A DNA stretch of 64,000 bases from Limimaricola pyoseonensis (GCF_900102015.1 NZ_FNAT01000003.1:186001-250000); one strand, 5' to 3'. Shown: positions 1 through 8,542, counted from the first letter of the stretch. Numbers and translations are program-made. The notes: generated by a model from the sequence alone, not told the origin.

Positions 1-1
1 G

Positions 2-1027
2 CAGCGGCTGGCCGAGGGCGACACCGACACCGCGCTGAAGCTCGCCCGCAAGGCCTTCGAGCTGAAGCCGCGCCATTCCGAGACGCAGGACACGCTTTTG
101 CGCCTGCAGGCCGAGGCGCATGACTGGACCGGCGCGCGCGCCACGCTCGACGCCAAGCGCCGCTCTGGCGCGCTGCCGCGCGACGTGGCGCGGCGCCGCG
201 ACGCGGTGCTGGCGCTCTCGGAGGCCAGCGACGTGATCGACGACACCGCCTCGATCGAGATGCGCGAGAAGGCGATCGAGGCCAACCGGCTCTCGCCCGA
301 CCTGATCCCGGCGGCGGTGATGGCGGCGCGCAGCTACCTCGCGGTCGGCAACGGCCGCTACGCGACCCGGGTGATCCGCAAGGCCTGGGAGGCCGAGCCG
401 CATCCCGATCTCGCGCAGGTCTTCGCGCAGATCGCCCCCGACGAGGACGCCAAGGCCCGTCTCAAGCGCTTCGAGCTGCTGACCAAGGCCCGGCCCGACC
501 ACCCCGAGACCAAGCTCCTGCAGGCCGAGTTGCTGATCGCGGCCGAGCAGTTCAACGAGGCGCGCCGGGCGCTGGGCGACCTGCCCGAGACCGACCCGAC
601 CGCGCGGGTGCTGACGCTGATGGCGGCGATCGAGCGCGGCCGCGGCACCGAGGACGCGGTGGTGCGCGGCTGGCTGACGCGCGCGCTGACCGCGCCGCGC
701 GGCCCGCAATGGGTCTGCGACAACTGCCACCACGTGCACCCGGCCTGGGCGCCGGTCTGCGGCAACTGCCACGCCTTCGACACGCTGAGCTGGACCCGCC
801 CGACCGAGAGCGAGACCGCCCTGCCCCGCGGCACCGAGATGCTGCCGCTGATCGTCGGCGCGGATCGCGGCACCGACCTGCCGACCACCGCCGCCGCCAC
901 GCCCGAGCGGCCGGTCGCCGATGCCCGCGCCGACACCTCGGAAAAGCCCGCCGTGGCCGAGGCCGAGATCGTCTCGCCCGAGCCGCCGAAACCGGCGGCG
1001 GCAGAGACCGCGACGGCGCGAAAATAG
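2..1027 (+). CDS. HemY-like TPR membrane protein, 3' part (5' end outside window)
   Basis: The reading frame is open from the first bases, so the N-terminus, expected to carry the membrane anchor, lies upstream. The visible part is alanine- and arginine-rich helical repeat sequence of TPR type (pairs such as ALKLARKAFELKPRH). It ends in a short zinc-ribbon-like segment with two CxxC knuckles, CDNC and CGNC, followed by a DTLSW motif and a low-complexity A/P/E tail. This architecture matches alphaproteobacterial proteins named HemY after their heme-cluster location; it is unrelated to the oxygen-dependent protoporphyrinogen oxidase of the same name. Its biochemical role is unsettled. A tRNA gene follows 42 bp downstream. 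Confidence 0.75.
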   Translation, partial: QRLAEGDTDTALKLARKAFELKPRHSETQDTLLRLQAEAHDWTGARATLDAKRRSGALPRDVARRRDAVLALSEASDVIDDTASIEMREKAIEANRLSPDLIPAAVMAARSYLAVGNGRYATRVIRKAWEAEPHPDLAQVFAQIAPDEDAKARLKRFELLTKARPDHPETKLLQAELLIAAEQFNEARRALGDLPETDPTARVLTLMAAIERGRGTEDAVVRGWLTRALTAPRGPQWVCDNCHHVHPAWAPVCGNCHAFDTLSWTRPTESETALPRGTEMLPLIVGADRGTDLPTTAAATPERPVADARADTSEKPAVAEAEIVSPEPPKPAAAETATARK

Positions 1028-1069
1028 CCCTTTCGCGTCCCTCGCCCGGGTGCTAAGAGGCGCCCGGGC

Positions 1070-1145
1070 GCCGCTGTAGCTCAGCTGGTAGAGCACGTCA
1101 TTCGTAATGATGGGGTCGGGGGTTCGAGTCCCTTCAGCGGCACCA
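1070..1145 (+). tRNA. tRNA-Thr, anticodon CGT
   Basis: A complete cloverleaf can be drawn. The acceptor stem GCCGCTG pairs with CAGCGGC, followed by discriminator A and an encoded CCA. The D arm has GCTC/GAGC. The anticodon stem CGTCA/TGATG encloses loop TTCGTAA with anticodon CGT, which reads ACG threonine codons. The T arm has GGGGG/CCCTT with two G-U pairs around TTCGAGT. A terminator-like hairpin follows 15 bp downstream, so it is probably a single-gene transcript. Confidence 0.95.
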
Positions 1146-1160
1146 CCGTCAAACGCAAGA

Positions 1161-1194
1161 CCCCCGGAAACCGACGGTTTCCCGGGGTTTTTCT
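1161..1194 (+). terminator. Intrinsic terminator after tRNA-Thr
   Basis: CCCCCGGAAACC and GGTTTCCCGGGG form a 12-bp stem with one mismatch around the loop GAC, followed immediately by TTTTTCTTT. Confidence 0.85.
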
Positions 1195-1525
1195 TTGCCC
1201 GGAAGCCGCCTCTGCCCCGCGCGCCGGATGTCCCTCGCCGACATCGGCGGCACGCGCGCCGCCTGTGCGCCGCCGAAATCCGGCCTCCCGCCCGACGCGG
1301 ACCGAGGGCTGCGAGCGCCCTGTGCGGAGATCGCGGCACGACCGATCCGTGGCGAGCCGCCCCCCACTTCGCCGCACCGCGCCGCATGCGCGGGAAACCG
1401 GCGATCGGCGGTGCGAAGGCCTCGCAACTGTCCCGACCTGTCTTGCCGAAGCGGCAAGAGGCTCTTAGGCGCGTCGTGACCGGCCCGATCGGGCCGACCC
1501 CACAGCAACGGAAGGACGCGCAGCG
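1195..1525. other. Non-coding gap between tRNA-Thr and the NSS transporter
   Basis: About 330 bp after the tRNA terminator. Open frames exist on both strands but are arginine/proline-rich, overlap each other and resemble no family I recognise, so I treat them as chance frames of high-GC DNA. The only clear signal is the ribosome binding site GGAAGGA at 1510-1516 serving the next gene. Confidence 0.6.
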
Positions 1526-2869
1526 ATGACGACAGACCACGCACATTGGGCCTCCCGGCTGACCTTCGTCCTTGCGGCGGCCGGGTCGGCGGTCGGCCTC
1601 GGCAACATCTGGAAGTTTCCCTACATGGTCGGCGAGGGCGGCGGCGCGGCCTTCGTGCTGGTCTACCTCGCCTGCATCGTGCTGATCGGCGCGCCGGTGC
1701 TGGTGGCCGAATGGCTGATCGGCCGGCGCGGCCAGAAGAACCCGGTCGACACCATGCGCGACCTCTCGGCCGCGAACGGGCGCAGCGGCGCCTGGGTGGG
1801 GCTCGGCGTCAGCGCGGTGATCGTCGGCGCGGTGATCCTGTCCTTCTACAGCGTCGTCGGCGGCTGGTCGCTCTACTACACCGTCGAGGCCGGGCGCGGC
1901 GCCTTCACCGGGCTCGAGGCCGGCGGCGTCGAGGCGGCCTTCGACGCCATGCTGGCCAGCCCGCTGACGCTGCTTCTGTGGCACTCGGTCTTCATGGGCG
2001 CGACCGTCGCCATCGTCGCACGCGGCGTCACCGGCGGGCTCGAGGCGGCGGTGCGGCTGCTGATGCCCTCTCTCGCGGTGCTGATCGTCGCGCTCGTCAT
2101 CTACGGCACGACCACCGGGCATTTCGGCGAGGCGCTGTCCTACATGTTCGCCGTCGATCTCGGCCGGATCGACGGCTCGCTCGTCATCGCGGCGATGGGC
2201 CAGGCCTTCTTCACCCTGTCGGTCGGCGCGGGCGTGATGATCGCCTACGGCTCCTATCTCGACGAGCGCACCAGCCTGCTGTCGGCGGCGGGCACGGTGA
2301 TCCTGCTCGACACGGCGATCGCGCTGGCGGCGGGTCTGGTGATCTTCCCGATCGTCTTCGCCAACGGCCTCGAGACCAGCGCCGGGCCGGGGCTGATCTT
2401 CGTCACCCTGCCGATCGCCTTCGCCCAGATGGTCGGCGGCACGCTGGTGGGCCTCGTGTTCTTCCTGCTTCTGTCCTTCGCCGCGCTGACCTCGGCGATC
2501 TCGCTTCTGGAGCCGGCGGTCGCCTTCACCGAGGAGCGCTCGCGCCTCGGCCGGGTCGGCGCGACGCTGCTGATCGGCGGGCTGTGCTGGGCGCTCGGCA
2601 TCGCGGCGCTTCTGTCGTTCAACGTCTGGAGCGCGCCGCTGCCGGTCGTGGATCTCGGCCTGTTCGACGCCCTCGACGGTCTGACGAGCAAGATCCTGCT
2701 GCCGCTCAACGGCTTCTTCGCGGTGCTCTTCGTGGGCTGGTTCCTGAACCGCCAGAGCGTGGTGGAGGAACTCGGCCTTTCGGGCCTGGGCGCCCGGCTC
2801 TGGGTGGCGCTGGCCTGCGTCGTGGCGCCGCTCGGCGTGATCGCGGTCTTCCTCGCGGAGATCCTCTGA
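1526..2869 (+). CDS. Sodium-dependent transporter of the NSS (SNF) family
   Basis: The 447-residue protein is a Na+-coupled symporter of the neurotransmitter:sodium symporter family, a LeuT-fold inner-membrane carrier usually moving amino acids or related compounds. The N-terminus has the family hallmark of TM1: W8-x-S-R11 and then GSAVGLGNIWKFPY at residues 20-33, where the broken helix binds substrate and sodium. About 11-12 hydrophobic segments follow, typical of the shorter bacterial members. GGAAGGA lies 9 bp before the ATG. The substrate cannot be read from sequence. The gene stands alone between tRNA-Thr and an ABC importer operon; a GC hairpin follows its stop. Confidence 0.9.
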   Translation: MTTDHAHWASRLTFVLAAAGSAVGLGNIWKFPYMVGEGGGAAFVLVYLACIVLIGAPVLVAEWLIGRRGQKNPVDTMRDLSAANGRSGAWVGLGVSAVIVGAVILSFYSVVGGWSLYYTVEAGRGAFTGLEAGGVEAAFDAMLASPLTLLLWHSVFMGATVAIVARGVTGGLEAAVRLLMPSLAVLIVALVIYGTTTGHFGEALSYMFAVDLGRIDGSLVIAAMGQAFFTLSVGAGVMIAYGSYLDERTSLLSAAGTVILLDTAIALAAGLVIFPIVFANGLETSAGPGLIFVTLPIAFAQMVGGTLVGLVFFLLLSFAALTSAISLLEPAVAFTEERSRLGRVGATLLIGGLCWALGIAALLSFNVWSAPLPVVDLGLFDALDGLTSKILLPLNGFFAVLFVGWFLNRQSVVEELGLSGLGARLWVALACVVAPLGVIAVFLAEIL

Positions 2870-2877
2870 GGCCGCGC

Positions 2878-2902
2878 GGGCGGCGCCGCACGGGCGCCGC
2901 CC
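2878..2902 (+). terminator. GC-rich hairpin after the NSS gene
   Basis: GGGCGGCGCC (2878-2887) and GGCGCCGCCC (2893-2902) form a perfect 10-bp stem with a 5-nt loop, 9 bp after the stop codon. No T-run follows, so termination would be weak or Rho-assisted. Confidence 0.45.
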
Positions 2903-3096
2903 ATGCCGTTCGGCCCGCGGCATCGCGGCGAAGTCCGCGACCCGAAACGACCCAATCTTCGGGACCAGCCGCAGGCTAGCGCACAAAAAACACTCACTTT
3001 TCGCGCCCGTATCGGATATCCCTGTATCAATCGGCCCGGAGGACTGGTTCTCGCCGACGCGCCGTTGGACAAGAAACGCTCCAGCAGGGAATGACC

Positions 3097-4104
3097 ATGA
3101 TACCAAGACACGTCCTTTTCGCCGGTGCCGTCGCTGTCGCGGCCGGCGCCGCCTCCGCGCAGACCGAGATGCCCTTCGCGCTCGACTGGAAGTTCGAGGG
3201 CCCCGCCGCCCCCTACACCCACGCCATCGACGCGGGCCTGTTCGAGGCGCAGGGCCTCGAGGTCACGATCACCGAAGGCGCGGGCTCGCTCGACGCCATT
3301 CCGAAGGTCGCGACCGGCGCCTTCCCGGTGGGCTTCGCCGACATCAACTCGGTGATGCGCTTCCTCGACCAGAACCCCGGCGCGCCGGTCACGGCGGTGA
3401 TGATGATCTACGACAAGCCGCCCTTCTCGGTGGTGGGCCGCGTGAGCCAGGGCGTGTCGGCCCCGGCCGATCTCGAGGGCCGCGTGCTCGGCGCGCCGCC
3501 GCCCGACGGGGCCTGGGCGCAGTTCCCGATCTTCGCGGCCGAGAACGGCCTCGACATGGACGCGATCACCGTCGAGCCGGTCGGCTTCCCGACGCGCGAG
3601 CCGATGCTGGCGCAGGGCGAGGTGGACGCCGTGACCGGCTTCTCCTTCTCCTCGACGCTGAACCTGATCCGGCTCGGCGTGCCCGAGGACGACATCTCGG
3701 TCATCCTGATGGCCGATCACGGCGTCGACCTCTACGGCAACGCGATCATCGTCAACACCGACTTCGCCGAGGCCAACCCCGAGGCGGTGACCGGCTTCCT
3801 GACCGCCATCGCGCAGGGCTGGCAGGCCGCGATCGACGACCCCGACGCCGCGATCGAGGCGCTTCTGAAGCGCAACCCGGCCGCCGATGCCGATCTCGAG
3901 AAGCGCCGCCTGCAGCTGTCGATCGACGACAACGTCCTGACCGATTTCGTGCGCGAGAACGGCATGGGCAACATCGACCCCGAGCGCTTCGCCGCCGCCA
4001 TCGAGCAGACCAGGACGGTCTACGAGTTCCAGAACGAGCCCGACGCGGCGGCGTTCTTCGACGACAGCTACCTGCCCGAGGGCGACGTGCTGATGCTGAA
4101 GTGA
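3097..4104 (+). CDS. ABC transporter periplasmic substrate-binding protein (NMT1/SsuA-like)
   Basis: This 335-residue exported binding protein is the first gene of a complete ABC importer. The N-terminus MIPRHVLFAGAVAVAAGAAS is a Sec signal peptide with a likely cut after ASA. The mature protein begins with ALDWKFEGPAAPY, typical of the NMT1/THI5-like and nitrate/sulfonate/taurine (SsuA/TauA) binding-protein group. I take the ATG at 3097 rather than 3091 because AGGGA (3086-3090) is spaced 6 bp from it. A hairpin after the stop may stabilise this mRNA relative to the rest of the operon. The substrate is not deducible: a thiamine precursor, sulfonate or another small organic molecule is possible. 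Confidence 0.85.
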   Translation: MIPRHVLFAGAVAVAAGAASAQTEMPFALDWKFEGPAAPYTHAIDAGLFEAQGLEVTITEGAGSLDAIPKVATGAFPVGFADINSVMRFLDQNPGAPVTAVMMIYDKPPFSVVGRVSQGVSAPADLEGRVLGAPPPDGAWAQFPIFAAENGLDMDAITVEPVGFPTREPMLAQGEVDAVTGFSFSSTLNLIRLGVPEDDISVILMADHGVDLYGNAIIVNTDFAEANPEAVTGFLTAIAQGWQAAIDDPDAAIEALLKRNPAADADLEKRRLQLSIDDNVLTDFVRENGMGNIDPERFAAAIEQTRTVYEFQNEPDAAAFFDDSYLPEGDVLMLK

Positions 4105-4115
4105 CAAGGCCGGGT

Positions 4116-4133
4116 GCCGGGCCCGCGCCCGGC
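4116..4133 (+). other. Intercistronic hairpin within the ABC operon
   Basis: GCCGGGC (4116-4122) and GCCCGGC (4127-4133) form a perfect 7-bp stem with loop CCGC between the binding-protein stop and the ATPase start. Such hairpins commonly protect the binding-protein mRNA and raise its level over the membrane components. Confidence 0.5.
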
Positions 4134-4155
4134 CCCCGCCACGGCGGCGTATAAG

Positions 4156-4944
4156 ATGGACAATCTCATAGAAATCAGGGGCGTGCGACACGCCTACCAG
4201 ACCGGGGCCGGGCCCCTGCCGGTGCTCGACGGGCTCGACATCTCGGTGCCCAAGGGCGAATTCTGCGCCGTGGTCGGCCCTTCGGGCTGCGGCAAGTCCA
4301 CCCTCACCCGGCTGGTGGCCGGGCTGATGAAGCCCGATGCCGGCGAGGTCTGGCTCGACGGCGAGAAGGTGACCAGCCCGCGCAAGACGGTGGGCATGGC
4401 GTTCCAGAACCCCGTCCTGCTCGAATGGCGCTCGATCCTCGACAACGTGATCCTGCCGCTCGAGATCGTCGCGCCCGCGATGCCGCGGCGCGACCGCGTC
4501 GCGCGGGCCGAGGCGCTTCTGGAGATGGTCGGGCTCGAGGGCTTCGAGGCCAAGCGCCCCTCCGAGCTGTCGGGCGGCATGCGCCAGCGCGCCTCGCTGT
4601 GCCGCGCCATCGTGCACAAGCCCGACGTGCTGATCATGGACGAGCCCTTCGGCGCGCTCGACAACTTCACCCGCGAGGATCTGTGGCAGACCATGCGCGA
4701 CCTGCGCGCCAAGGAGCCCTTCACCGCCGTGCTGATCACCCATGACCTGCGCGAGAGCGTCTTTTTGGGCGACCAGGTGGTGGTGCTGTCGGGCCGGCCG
4801 GCGCGCACGCAGCACATCCTGAACGTCGACCTGCCGCAGGACCGGACCATCGACGTGCTCTACACCCAGAAGGCGGCCGACATGCTCCACACCCTGCGCG
4901 ACCAGATCAAGATCGCCCAAGGGCGCGCCCCGGAGGCCGCGTGA
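4156..4944 (+). CDS. ABC transporter ATP-binding protein (nitrate/sulfonate/taurine type)
   Basis: The 262-residue ATPase powers the importer. Visible motifs in order are Walker A GPSGCGKST (residues 41-49), signature LSGGMRQR, Walker B VLIMDEPFGALD, and the switch histidine in LITHDLRE. An upstream in-frame ATG at 4114 would add 14 low-complexity residues across the intergenic hairpin; starting at 4156 gives the normal MDNLIEIRGV opening. The stop overlaps the permease start by one base (TGATG), so the two are translationally coupled. Closest families are SsuB/TauB/ThiZ-like. Confidence 0.92.
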   Translation: MDNLIEIRGVRHAYQTGAGPLPVLDGLDISVPKGEFCAVVGPSGCGKSTLTRLVAGLMKPDAGEVWLDGEKVTSPRKTVGMAFQNPVLLEWRSILDNVILPLEIVAPAMPRRDRVARAEALLEMVGLEGFEAKRPSELSGGMRQRASLCRAIVHKPDVLIMDEPFGALDNFTREDLWQTMRDLRAKEPFTAVLITHDLRESVFLGDQVVVLSGRPARTQHILNVDLPQDRTIDVLYTQKAADMLHTLRDQIKIAQGRAPEAA

Positions 4945-5708
4945 TGGAGAGCCTGCGCAGGATCGCCGTGCCGGTCGCGGCCATCGCCGCCTTCCTCGCG
5001 GTCTGGGAGGCGCTGGTGCGGATCAACGGCTGGCCCAACTACGTCATGGCCTCGCCCTCGGACCTGCCGGCGGCCTATGCGCAGTTCTGGGAGCTGTTCC
5101 TCGTGGGGGCGTGGCAGACGCTGTGGCGCACCGTGGCGGGGCTGGCGCTCGCGGTGGTGTTCGGGCTGCTTCTGGGCATGATCATGGGCTTCTCGCGGGT
5201 CATGCGCGACGCGCTCTACCCGCTGCTGGTGGGCTTCAACGCCATCCCCAAGGCGACTCTGGTGCCGGTGCTGGCGCTTCTGTTCATCGGCCAGCACGAC
5301 TTCAACACCGTGATGATGGCCTTCCTGATCTCGTTCTTCCCGATCGCGGTCTCGGTCGGCATCGGCCTGTCGACGCTGGAGCCGGAATACCGCGACATCC
5401 TGCGCTCGCTCGGCGCCAGCCGCTTCACCATCTTCCGCAAGATCGCCCTGCCCAAGACCCTGCCCGAGTTCTTCGGCGCTCTGAAGGTCTCGGTGACGCT
5501 GGCCTTCATCGGCACCAACCTCGTCGAGATCGTCTCGCCGCACGGGCGGGGGCTGGGAGCGCTGTTCCTGTCGGGGCAGACCAATTCCAACTACCCGCTG
5601 ATGTTCGCGGTGCTGATCGCGCTCGCGGTGCTCGGCATCGCGCTCTACTACGCGGTCGTCGCGCTGGAGCGGACCTTCGCGGGCTGGGCCGAACGGCAGG
5701 CCACATAG
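4944..5708 (+). CDS. ABC transporter permease (SsuC/TauC/ThiX type)
   Basis: The 254-residue inner-membrane permease of the binding-protein-dependent importer has about six hydrophobic segments. The cytoplasmic coupling (EAA) loop is clear: EYRDILRSLGASRFTIF followed by the conserved I-x-LP. CGGAGG at 4931-4936 is well spaced for the ATG at 4944; GTG at 4941 is the alternative. It is the last gene of the operon and is followed 16 bp later by a strong terminator. Confidence 0.92.
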   Translation: MESLRRIAVPVAAIAAFLAVWEALVRINGWPNYVMASPSDLPAAYAQFWELFLVGAWQTLWRTVAGLALAVVFGLLLGMIMGFSRVMRDALYPLLVGFNAIPKATLVPVLALLFIGQHDFNTVMMAFLISFFPIAVSVGIGLSTLEPEYRDILRSLGASRFTIFRKIALPKTLPEFFGALKVSVTLAFIGTNLVEIVSPHGRGLGALFLSGQTNSNYPLMFAVLIALAVLGIALYYAVVALERTFAGWAERQAT

Positions 5709-5724
5709 AAGGGCCGGCATGAAG

Positions 5725-5755
5725 AAGGGCGCGCCCGTCGGGCGCGCCCTTTTTT
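5725..5755. terminator. Bidirectional terminator between ABC operon and regA
   Basis: GGGCGCGCCC-GTC-GGGCGCGCCC is a perfect 10-bp stem followed by TTTTTT, with AA pairs on the left side. It serves the rightward ABC operon and could also stop the leftward regA transcript. Confidence 0.9.
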
Positions 5756-5769
5756 CATGTGACCACCCT

Positions 5770-6321
5770 TCAGCGCGGGCTGCGCTTGGCGAGGATGCGC
5801 TGCAGCGTGCGGCGGTGCATGCCGAGCCGGCGGGCGGTTTCGCTGACGTTGCGCTCGCACAGCTCGTAGACCCGCTGGATGTGCTCCCAGCGCACCCGGT
5901 CGGCGCTCATCGGGTTCTCGGGCGGTGGCGGCAGCGCGTCGCCATGCGCCAGCAGCGCCTGCGTCACCTCGGTGGCGTCGGCGGGCTTCGACAGGTAGTC
6001 GGTCGCGCCGATCTTCACCGCCGCCACCGCCGTGGCGATCGCGCCGTAGCCGGTCAGCACCACGATCCGCGCCTCGGGCCGGCTCTCGCGCAGCGCCTCG
6101 ACCACGTCGAGCCCGTTGCCGTCCTCGAGCCGCAGGTCGACCACCGCGTAGGCCGGCGGCGACTGCAGCGCGATGCGCCGCCCCTCCTCGACCGTGCCGG
6201 CCAGCGTCACCGCGAAGCCGCGCTTCTCCATCGCCTTGCCCAGCCGCCGCAGGAAGGCCTCGTCGTCATCGACCAGAAGCAGGCTGGGGTCGGGCCCCAG
6301 ATCGATGGCCTCGGCGTTCAT
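5770..6321 (-). CDS. regA: Redox response regulator RegA/PrrA (ActR)
   Basis: This 183-residue two-component response regulator controls photosynthesis, respiration, CO2 and nitrogen fixation genes in response to redox state in Rhodobacterales. The receiver domain (about 13-130) has the acidic pocket VDDDE (17-21), phospho-acceptor D62 in VVDLRL, and the lysine of LSKPAD. A proline linker (PPPPENP) leads to a short Fis-type helix-turn-helix, NVSETARRLGMHRRTLQRIL, near the C-terminus. Length and linker fit RegA exactly. It lies 60 bp downstream of senC in the same direction, with the cognate kinase regB divergent. Confidence 0.95.
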   Translation of the reverse strand: MNAEAIDLGPDPSLLLVDDDEAFLRRLGKAMEKRGFAVTLAGTVEEGRRIALQSPPAYAVVDLRLEDGNGLDVVEALRESRPEARIVVLTGYGAIATAVAAVKIGATDYLSKPADATEVTQALLAHGDALPPPPENPMSADRVRWEHIQRVYELCERNVSETARRLGMHRRTLQRILAKRSPR

Positions 6322-6381
6322 CTCGCTCTCCTCGTGCAGTCGCGCACAGAATTAGCGTCGCCCGCCCTGGCGTCAAACCGG

Positions 6382-7008
6382 TCAGCTTGCCGCAGCCACC
6401 AGGCAGGCGGTGCGCTCGGCCACTTCCTCGGGGCCGTCGTCGCGGCCGAAGAACTCGACCGTGCCCTGCCCCGGCAGCGCCAGGTAGGTCATGGTCTGGT
6501 GGTCCATCAGGTAGTAGTCCGGGTCGTCGCCCGACTTGGCGTAGTAGGTCGAATAGGCCTTGGCGGCGGCGGCGACCTGCTCCTCGCTGCCCGACAGGCC
6601 GACCATGCGCGGATGCATGTTGCGGGCGTAGTCGCCCATCACCTCGGGCGTGTCGCGCGCCGGGTCGATGGTGATGAAGACCGGCTGCGCGGCGATGCCG
6701 TGATCCTCCTCCAGCACGTCCACGGCCGCCGCGTTGCGGGCGTTGTCGACCGGGCAGACATCGGGGCAGGAGGTGTAGCCGAAATAGACCAGGCTCGGCT
6801 CGGTGATCACGTCGGCGTCGGTCACGGTGGCACCGCTGCCGTCGACCAGGGTGAAGGGGCCGCCCAGCCGGTCGAAACCGCCCGCGACGTTGCCCTGCCG
6901 GCAGGCGGCGAGCCGGTCGGCGGGGGCGAGGATGGTGGTGGCGACCAGCGCCCCGCCGACGATGACGGCGACGGCACCGGCGGCGGCGATGGCGATCGAG
7001 CGTTGCAT
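6382..7008 (-). CDS. senC: SCO1/SenC (PrrC) copper chaperone
   Basis: The 208-residue protein has one N-terminal membrane anchor and a periplasmic thioredoxin-like SCO domain. The copper ligands are all present: C81 and C85 in TSCPDVCP and H170 in DHQTM. SenC/PrrC delivers copper to cytochrome c oxidases and influences the signal sensed by RegB. Start choice: an in-frame ATG at 7038 exists, but the ATG at 7008 is preceded by GGAGAC at proper spacing and gives a normal anchor. It is co-oriented with regA and divergent from regB, with only 57 bp of shared promoter region. Confidence 0.95.
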   Translation of the reverse strand: MQRSIAIAAAGAVAVIVGGALVATTILAPADRLAACRQGNVAGGFDRLGGPFTLVDGSGATVTDADVITEPSLVYFGYTSCPDVCPVDNARNAAAVDVLEEDHGIAAQPVFITIDPARDTPEVMGDYARNMHPRMVGLSGSEEQVAAAAKAYSTYYAKSGDDPDYYLMDHQTMTYLALPGQGTVEFFGRDDGPEEVAERTACLVAAAS

Positions 7009-7065
7009 GGGTGTCTCCGAGATGACGGCGCGCCGCATTGATGGCGCGCCGGGCCGGGACTAACA

Positions 7066-8466
7066 ATGTCCCGGATTGACGCACAAGACGGGGCCGATCA
7101 CGTGGCTGATAGCGAACTGGCGATGCTGCAGGGCCGCAGCCGCTCCAGCCGGGTGCGGCTCAAGACGCTGATCCTGCTGCGCTGGGTGGCGGTGGCCGGG
7201 CAGACCGGCGCGGCGGTGGTGGCGGTACTGGTCTACGGCCTCGTCTTCCCGACCGGCCCGGTGGCGATCAACATCGGCGCGGCGGTGCTCGCGAACCTGC
7301 TCACCGCCTTCCTGCTGCCAGAGACCCGCCGGCTGAGCGAGGGCGAGGCGGTGGCGATGCTGGTCTTCGACATCCTGCAGCTGGCAATCCTGCTGTGGCT
7401 GACCGGCGGGCTGCACAACCCCTTCGCGGTGCTGATCCTCGCCCCGGTCACCATCGCCGCGACCATGCTGCGGCTGACCGGGGTGGTGCTGGTCTCGGGG
7501 CTGGCGCTCGGGGCGGTGGCGCTGCTGTGGCGCTGGCACATGGTGATCATGTCGCCCGACGGCTTCCCGCTGGTGCTGCCGAAGCTGGCGCTGTTCGGCT
7601 TCTGGCTGGCGCTGTCGATCGGCATCGTCTTCATCGCGCTCTACGTGCGGCGGGTGACGCTCGAGATGCAGGCGATGGGCGAGGCGCTGGCCGCCACGCA
7701 GCTGGCGCTGGCGCGCGAGCAGAAGCTGACCGACCTGGGCGGCGTGGTGGCGGCCGCCGCGCACGAGCTGGGCACGCCGCTCGCGACCATCACCCTGACC
7801 GCCTCCGAGCTGGCCGACGAGCTGGCCGGCCAGCCCGAGCTGGCCGAGGATGCGGCGCTGATCCGGGCGCAGGCGGTGCGCTGCCGCGACATCCTGCGCT
7901 CGATGGGCCGGGCCGGCAAGGAGGACACCCACATGCGCAGCGCGCCGCTCGAGGCGGTGGTGCGCGAGGCGGCCGAGCCGCATCTGGCGCGCGGCCGCGA
8001 GGTGCTCTTCGCGGTCGGCGCCGAGGGCGAGGACGGCGAGAACGGCAGCCAGCCGGTGATCCGCCGCCGCCCCGAGGTGGTGCACGGGCTGCGCAACCTG
8101 ATCCAGAACGCGGTCGACTTCTCCGAGAGCCGGGTCGAGATCGACCTCAGCTGGAGCCCGACCAGCGTGCGGGTGACGATCGAGGATGACGGGCCGGGCT
8201 TCCCGCCCGGCGCGATCCAGCGCATCGGCAACCCCTTCCTGCGCTCGCGCCGCCGGCCGGGCTACGAGGGCATGGGGCTGGGGCTGTTCATCGCCAAGAC
8301 GCTGCTCGAACGCTCGGGCGCGGAGCTGAGCTTCGCCAATGGCGGCGAACGGCTGCGCGCCACCGGCGCGGCGGCGGGCGGCGCCATCGTCACGGTCGAA
8401 TGGCCGCGACAGGCGATCGCCCCGGCCGAGACCGGCGCCGCGCCGAACCGGCCGATCCTGCCCTGA
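7066..8466 (+). CDS. regB: Redox sensor histidine kinase RegB/PrrB
   Basis: The 466-residue membrane histidine kinase phosphorylates RegA when the quinone pool is reduced. Six hydrophobic segments lie at about 35-195. Between two of them is GGLHNPF (114-120), the conserved quinone-binding heptapeptide of RegB. The H-box is AAAHELGTPLA with H233, followed by the redox-active cysteine C273 in AVRCRDIL. The C-terminal ATPase domain shows the N-box NLIQNAVDF and the glycine-rich DDGPGF and GMGLGLF motifs. All key residues are present, so the pathway should be functional. Confidence 0.96.
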   Translation: MSRIDAQDGADHVADSELAMLQGRSRSSRVRLKTLILLRWVAVAGQTGAAVVAVLVYGLVFPTGPVAINIGAAVLANLLTAFLLPETRRLSEGEAVAMLVFDILQLAILLWLTGGLHNPFAVLILAPVTIAATMLRLTGVVLVSGLALGAVALLWRWHMVIMSPDGFPLVLPKLALFGFWLALSIGIVFIALYVRRVTLEMQAMGEALAATQLALAREQKLTDLGGVVAAAAHELGTPLATITLTASELADELAGQPELAEDAALIRAQAVRCRDILRSMGRAGKEDTHMRSAPLEAVVREAAEPHLARGREVLFAVGAEGEDGENGSQPVIRRRPEVVHGLRNLIQNAVDFSESRVEIDLSWSPTSVRVTIEDDGPGFPPGAIQRIGNPFLRSRRRPGYEGMGLGLFIAKTLLERSGAELSFANGGERLRATGAAAGGAIVTVEWPRQAIAPAETGAAPNRPILP

Positions 8467-8505
8467 ACGGGCCTGAACGGAGAAGGCCCGACCCTGCCCG
8501 TTCGG

Positions 8506-8520
8506 TTAAGAAGCGGTTAA
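8506..8520 (+). promoter_or_regulatory. CtrA-type binding site upstream of divL
   Basis: TTAA-GAAGCGG-TTAA matches the alphaproteobacterial CtrA recognition pattern TTAA-N7-TTAA in both half sites and spacing. It lies about 60 bp before the divL start. At around 30% A+T a chance match is rare (about 0.02 expected in 64 kb). Direct binding is inferred. Confidence 0.65.
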
Positions 8521-8542
8521 GAATTCCGGCGCAATCTGGCCG

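Noticed and set aside
2903-3096. TPP riboswitch upstream of the ABC importer
   Set aside because: Looked for because the binding protein is NMT1/THI5-like. The conserved CUGAGA and downstream pairing elements are not present.
2254-4920. 888-codon open frame on the minus strand
   Set aside because: It lies antisense to the NSS gene and ABC operon, is H/R/G-rich, and mirrors their codon pattern. High-GC genes routinely leave the opposite strand open.
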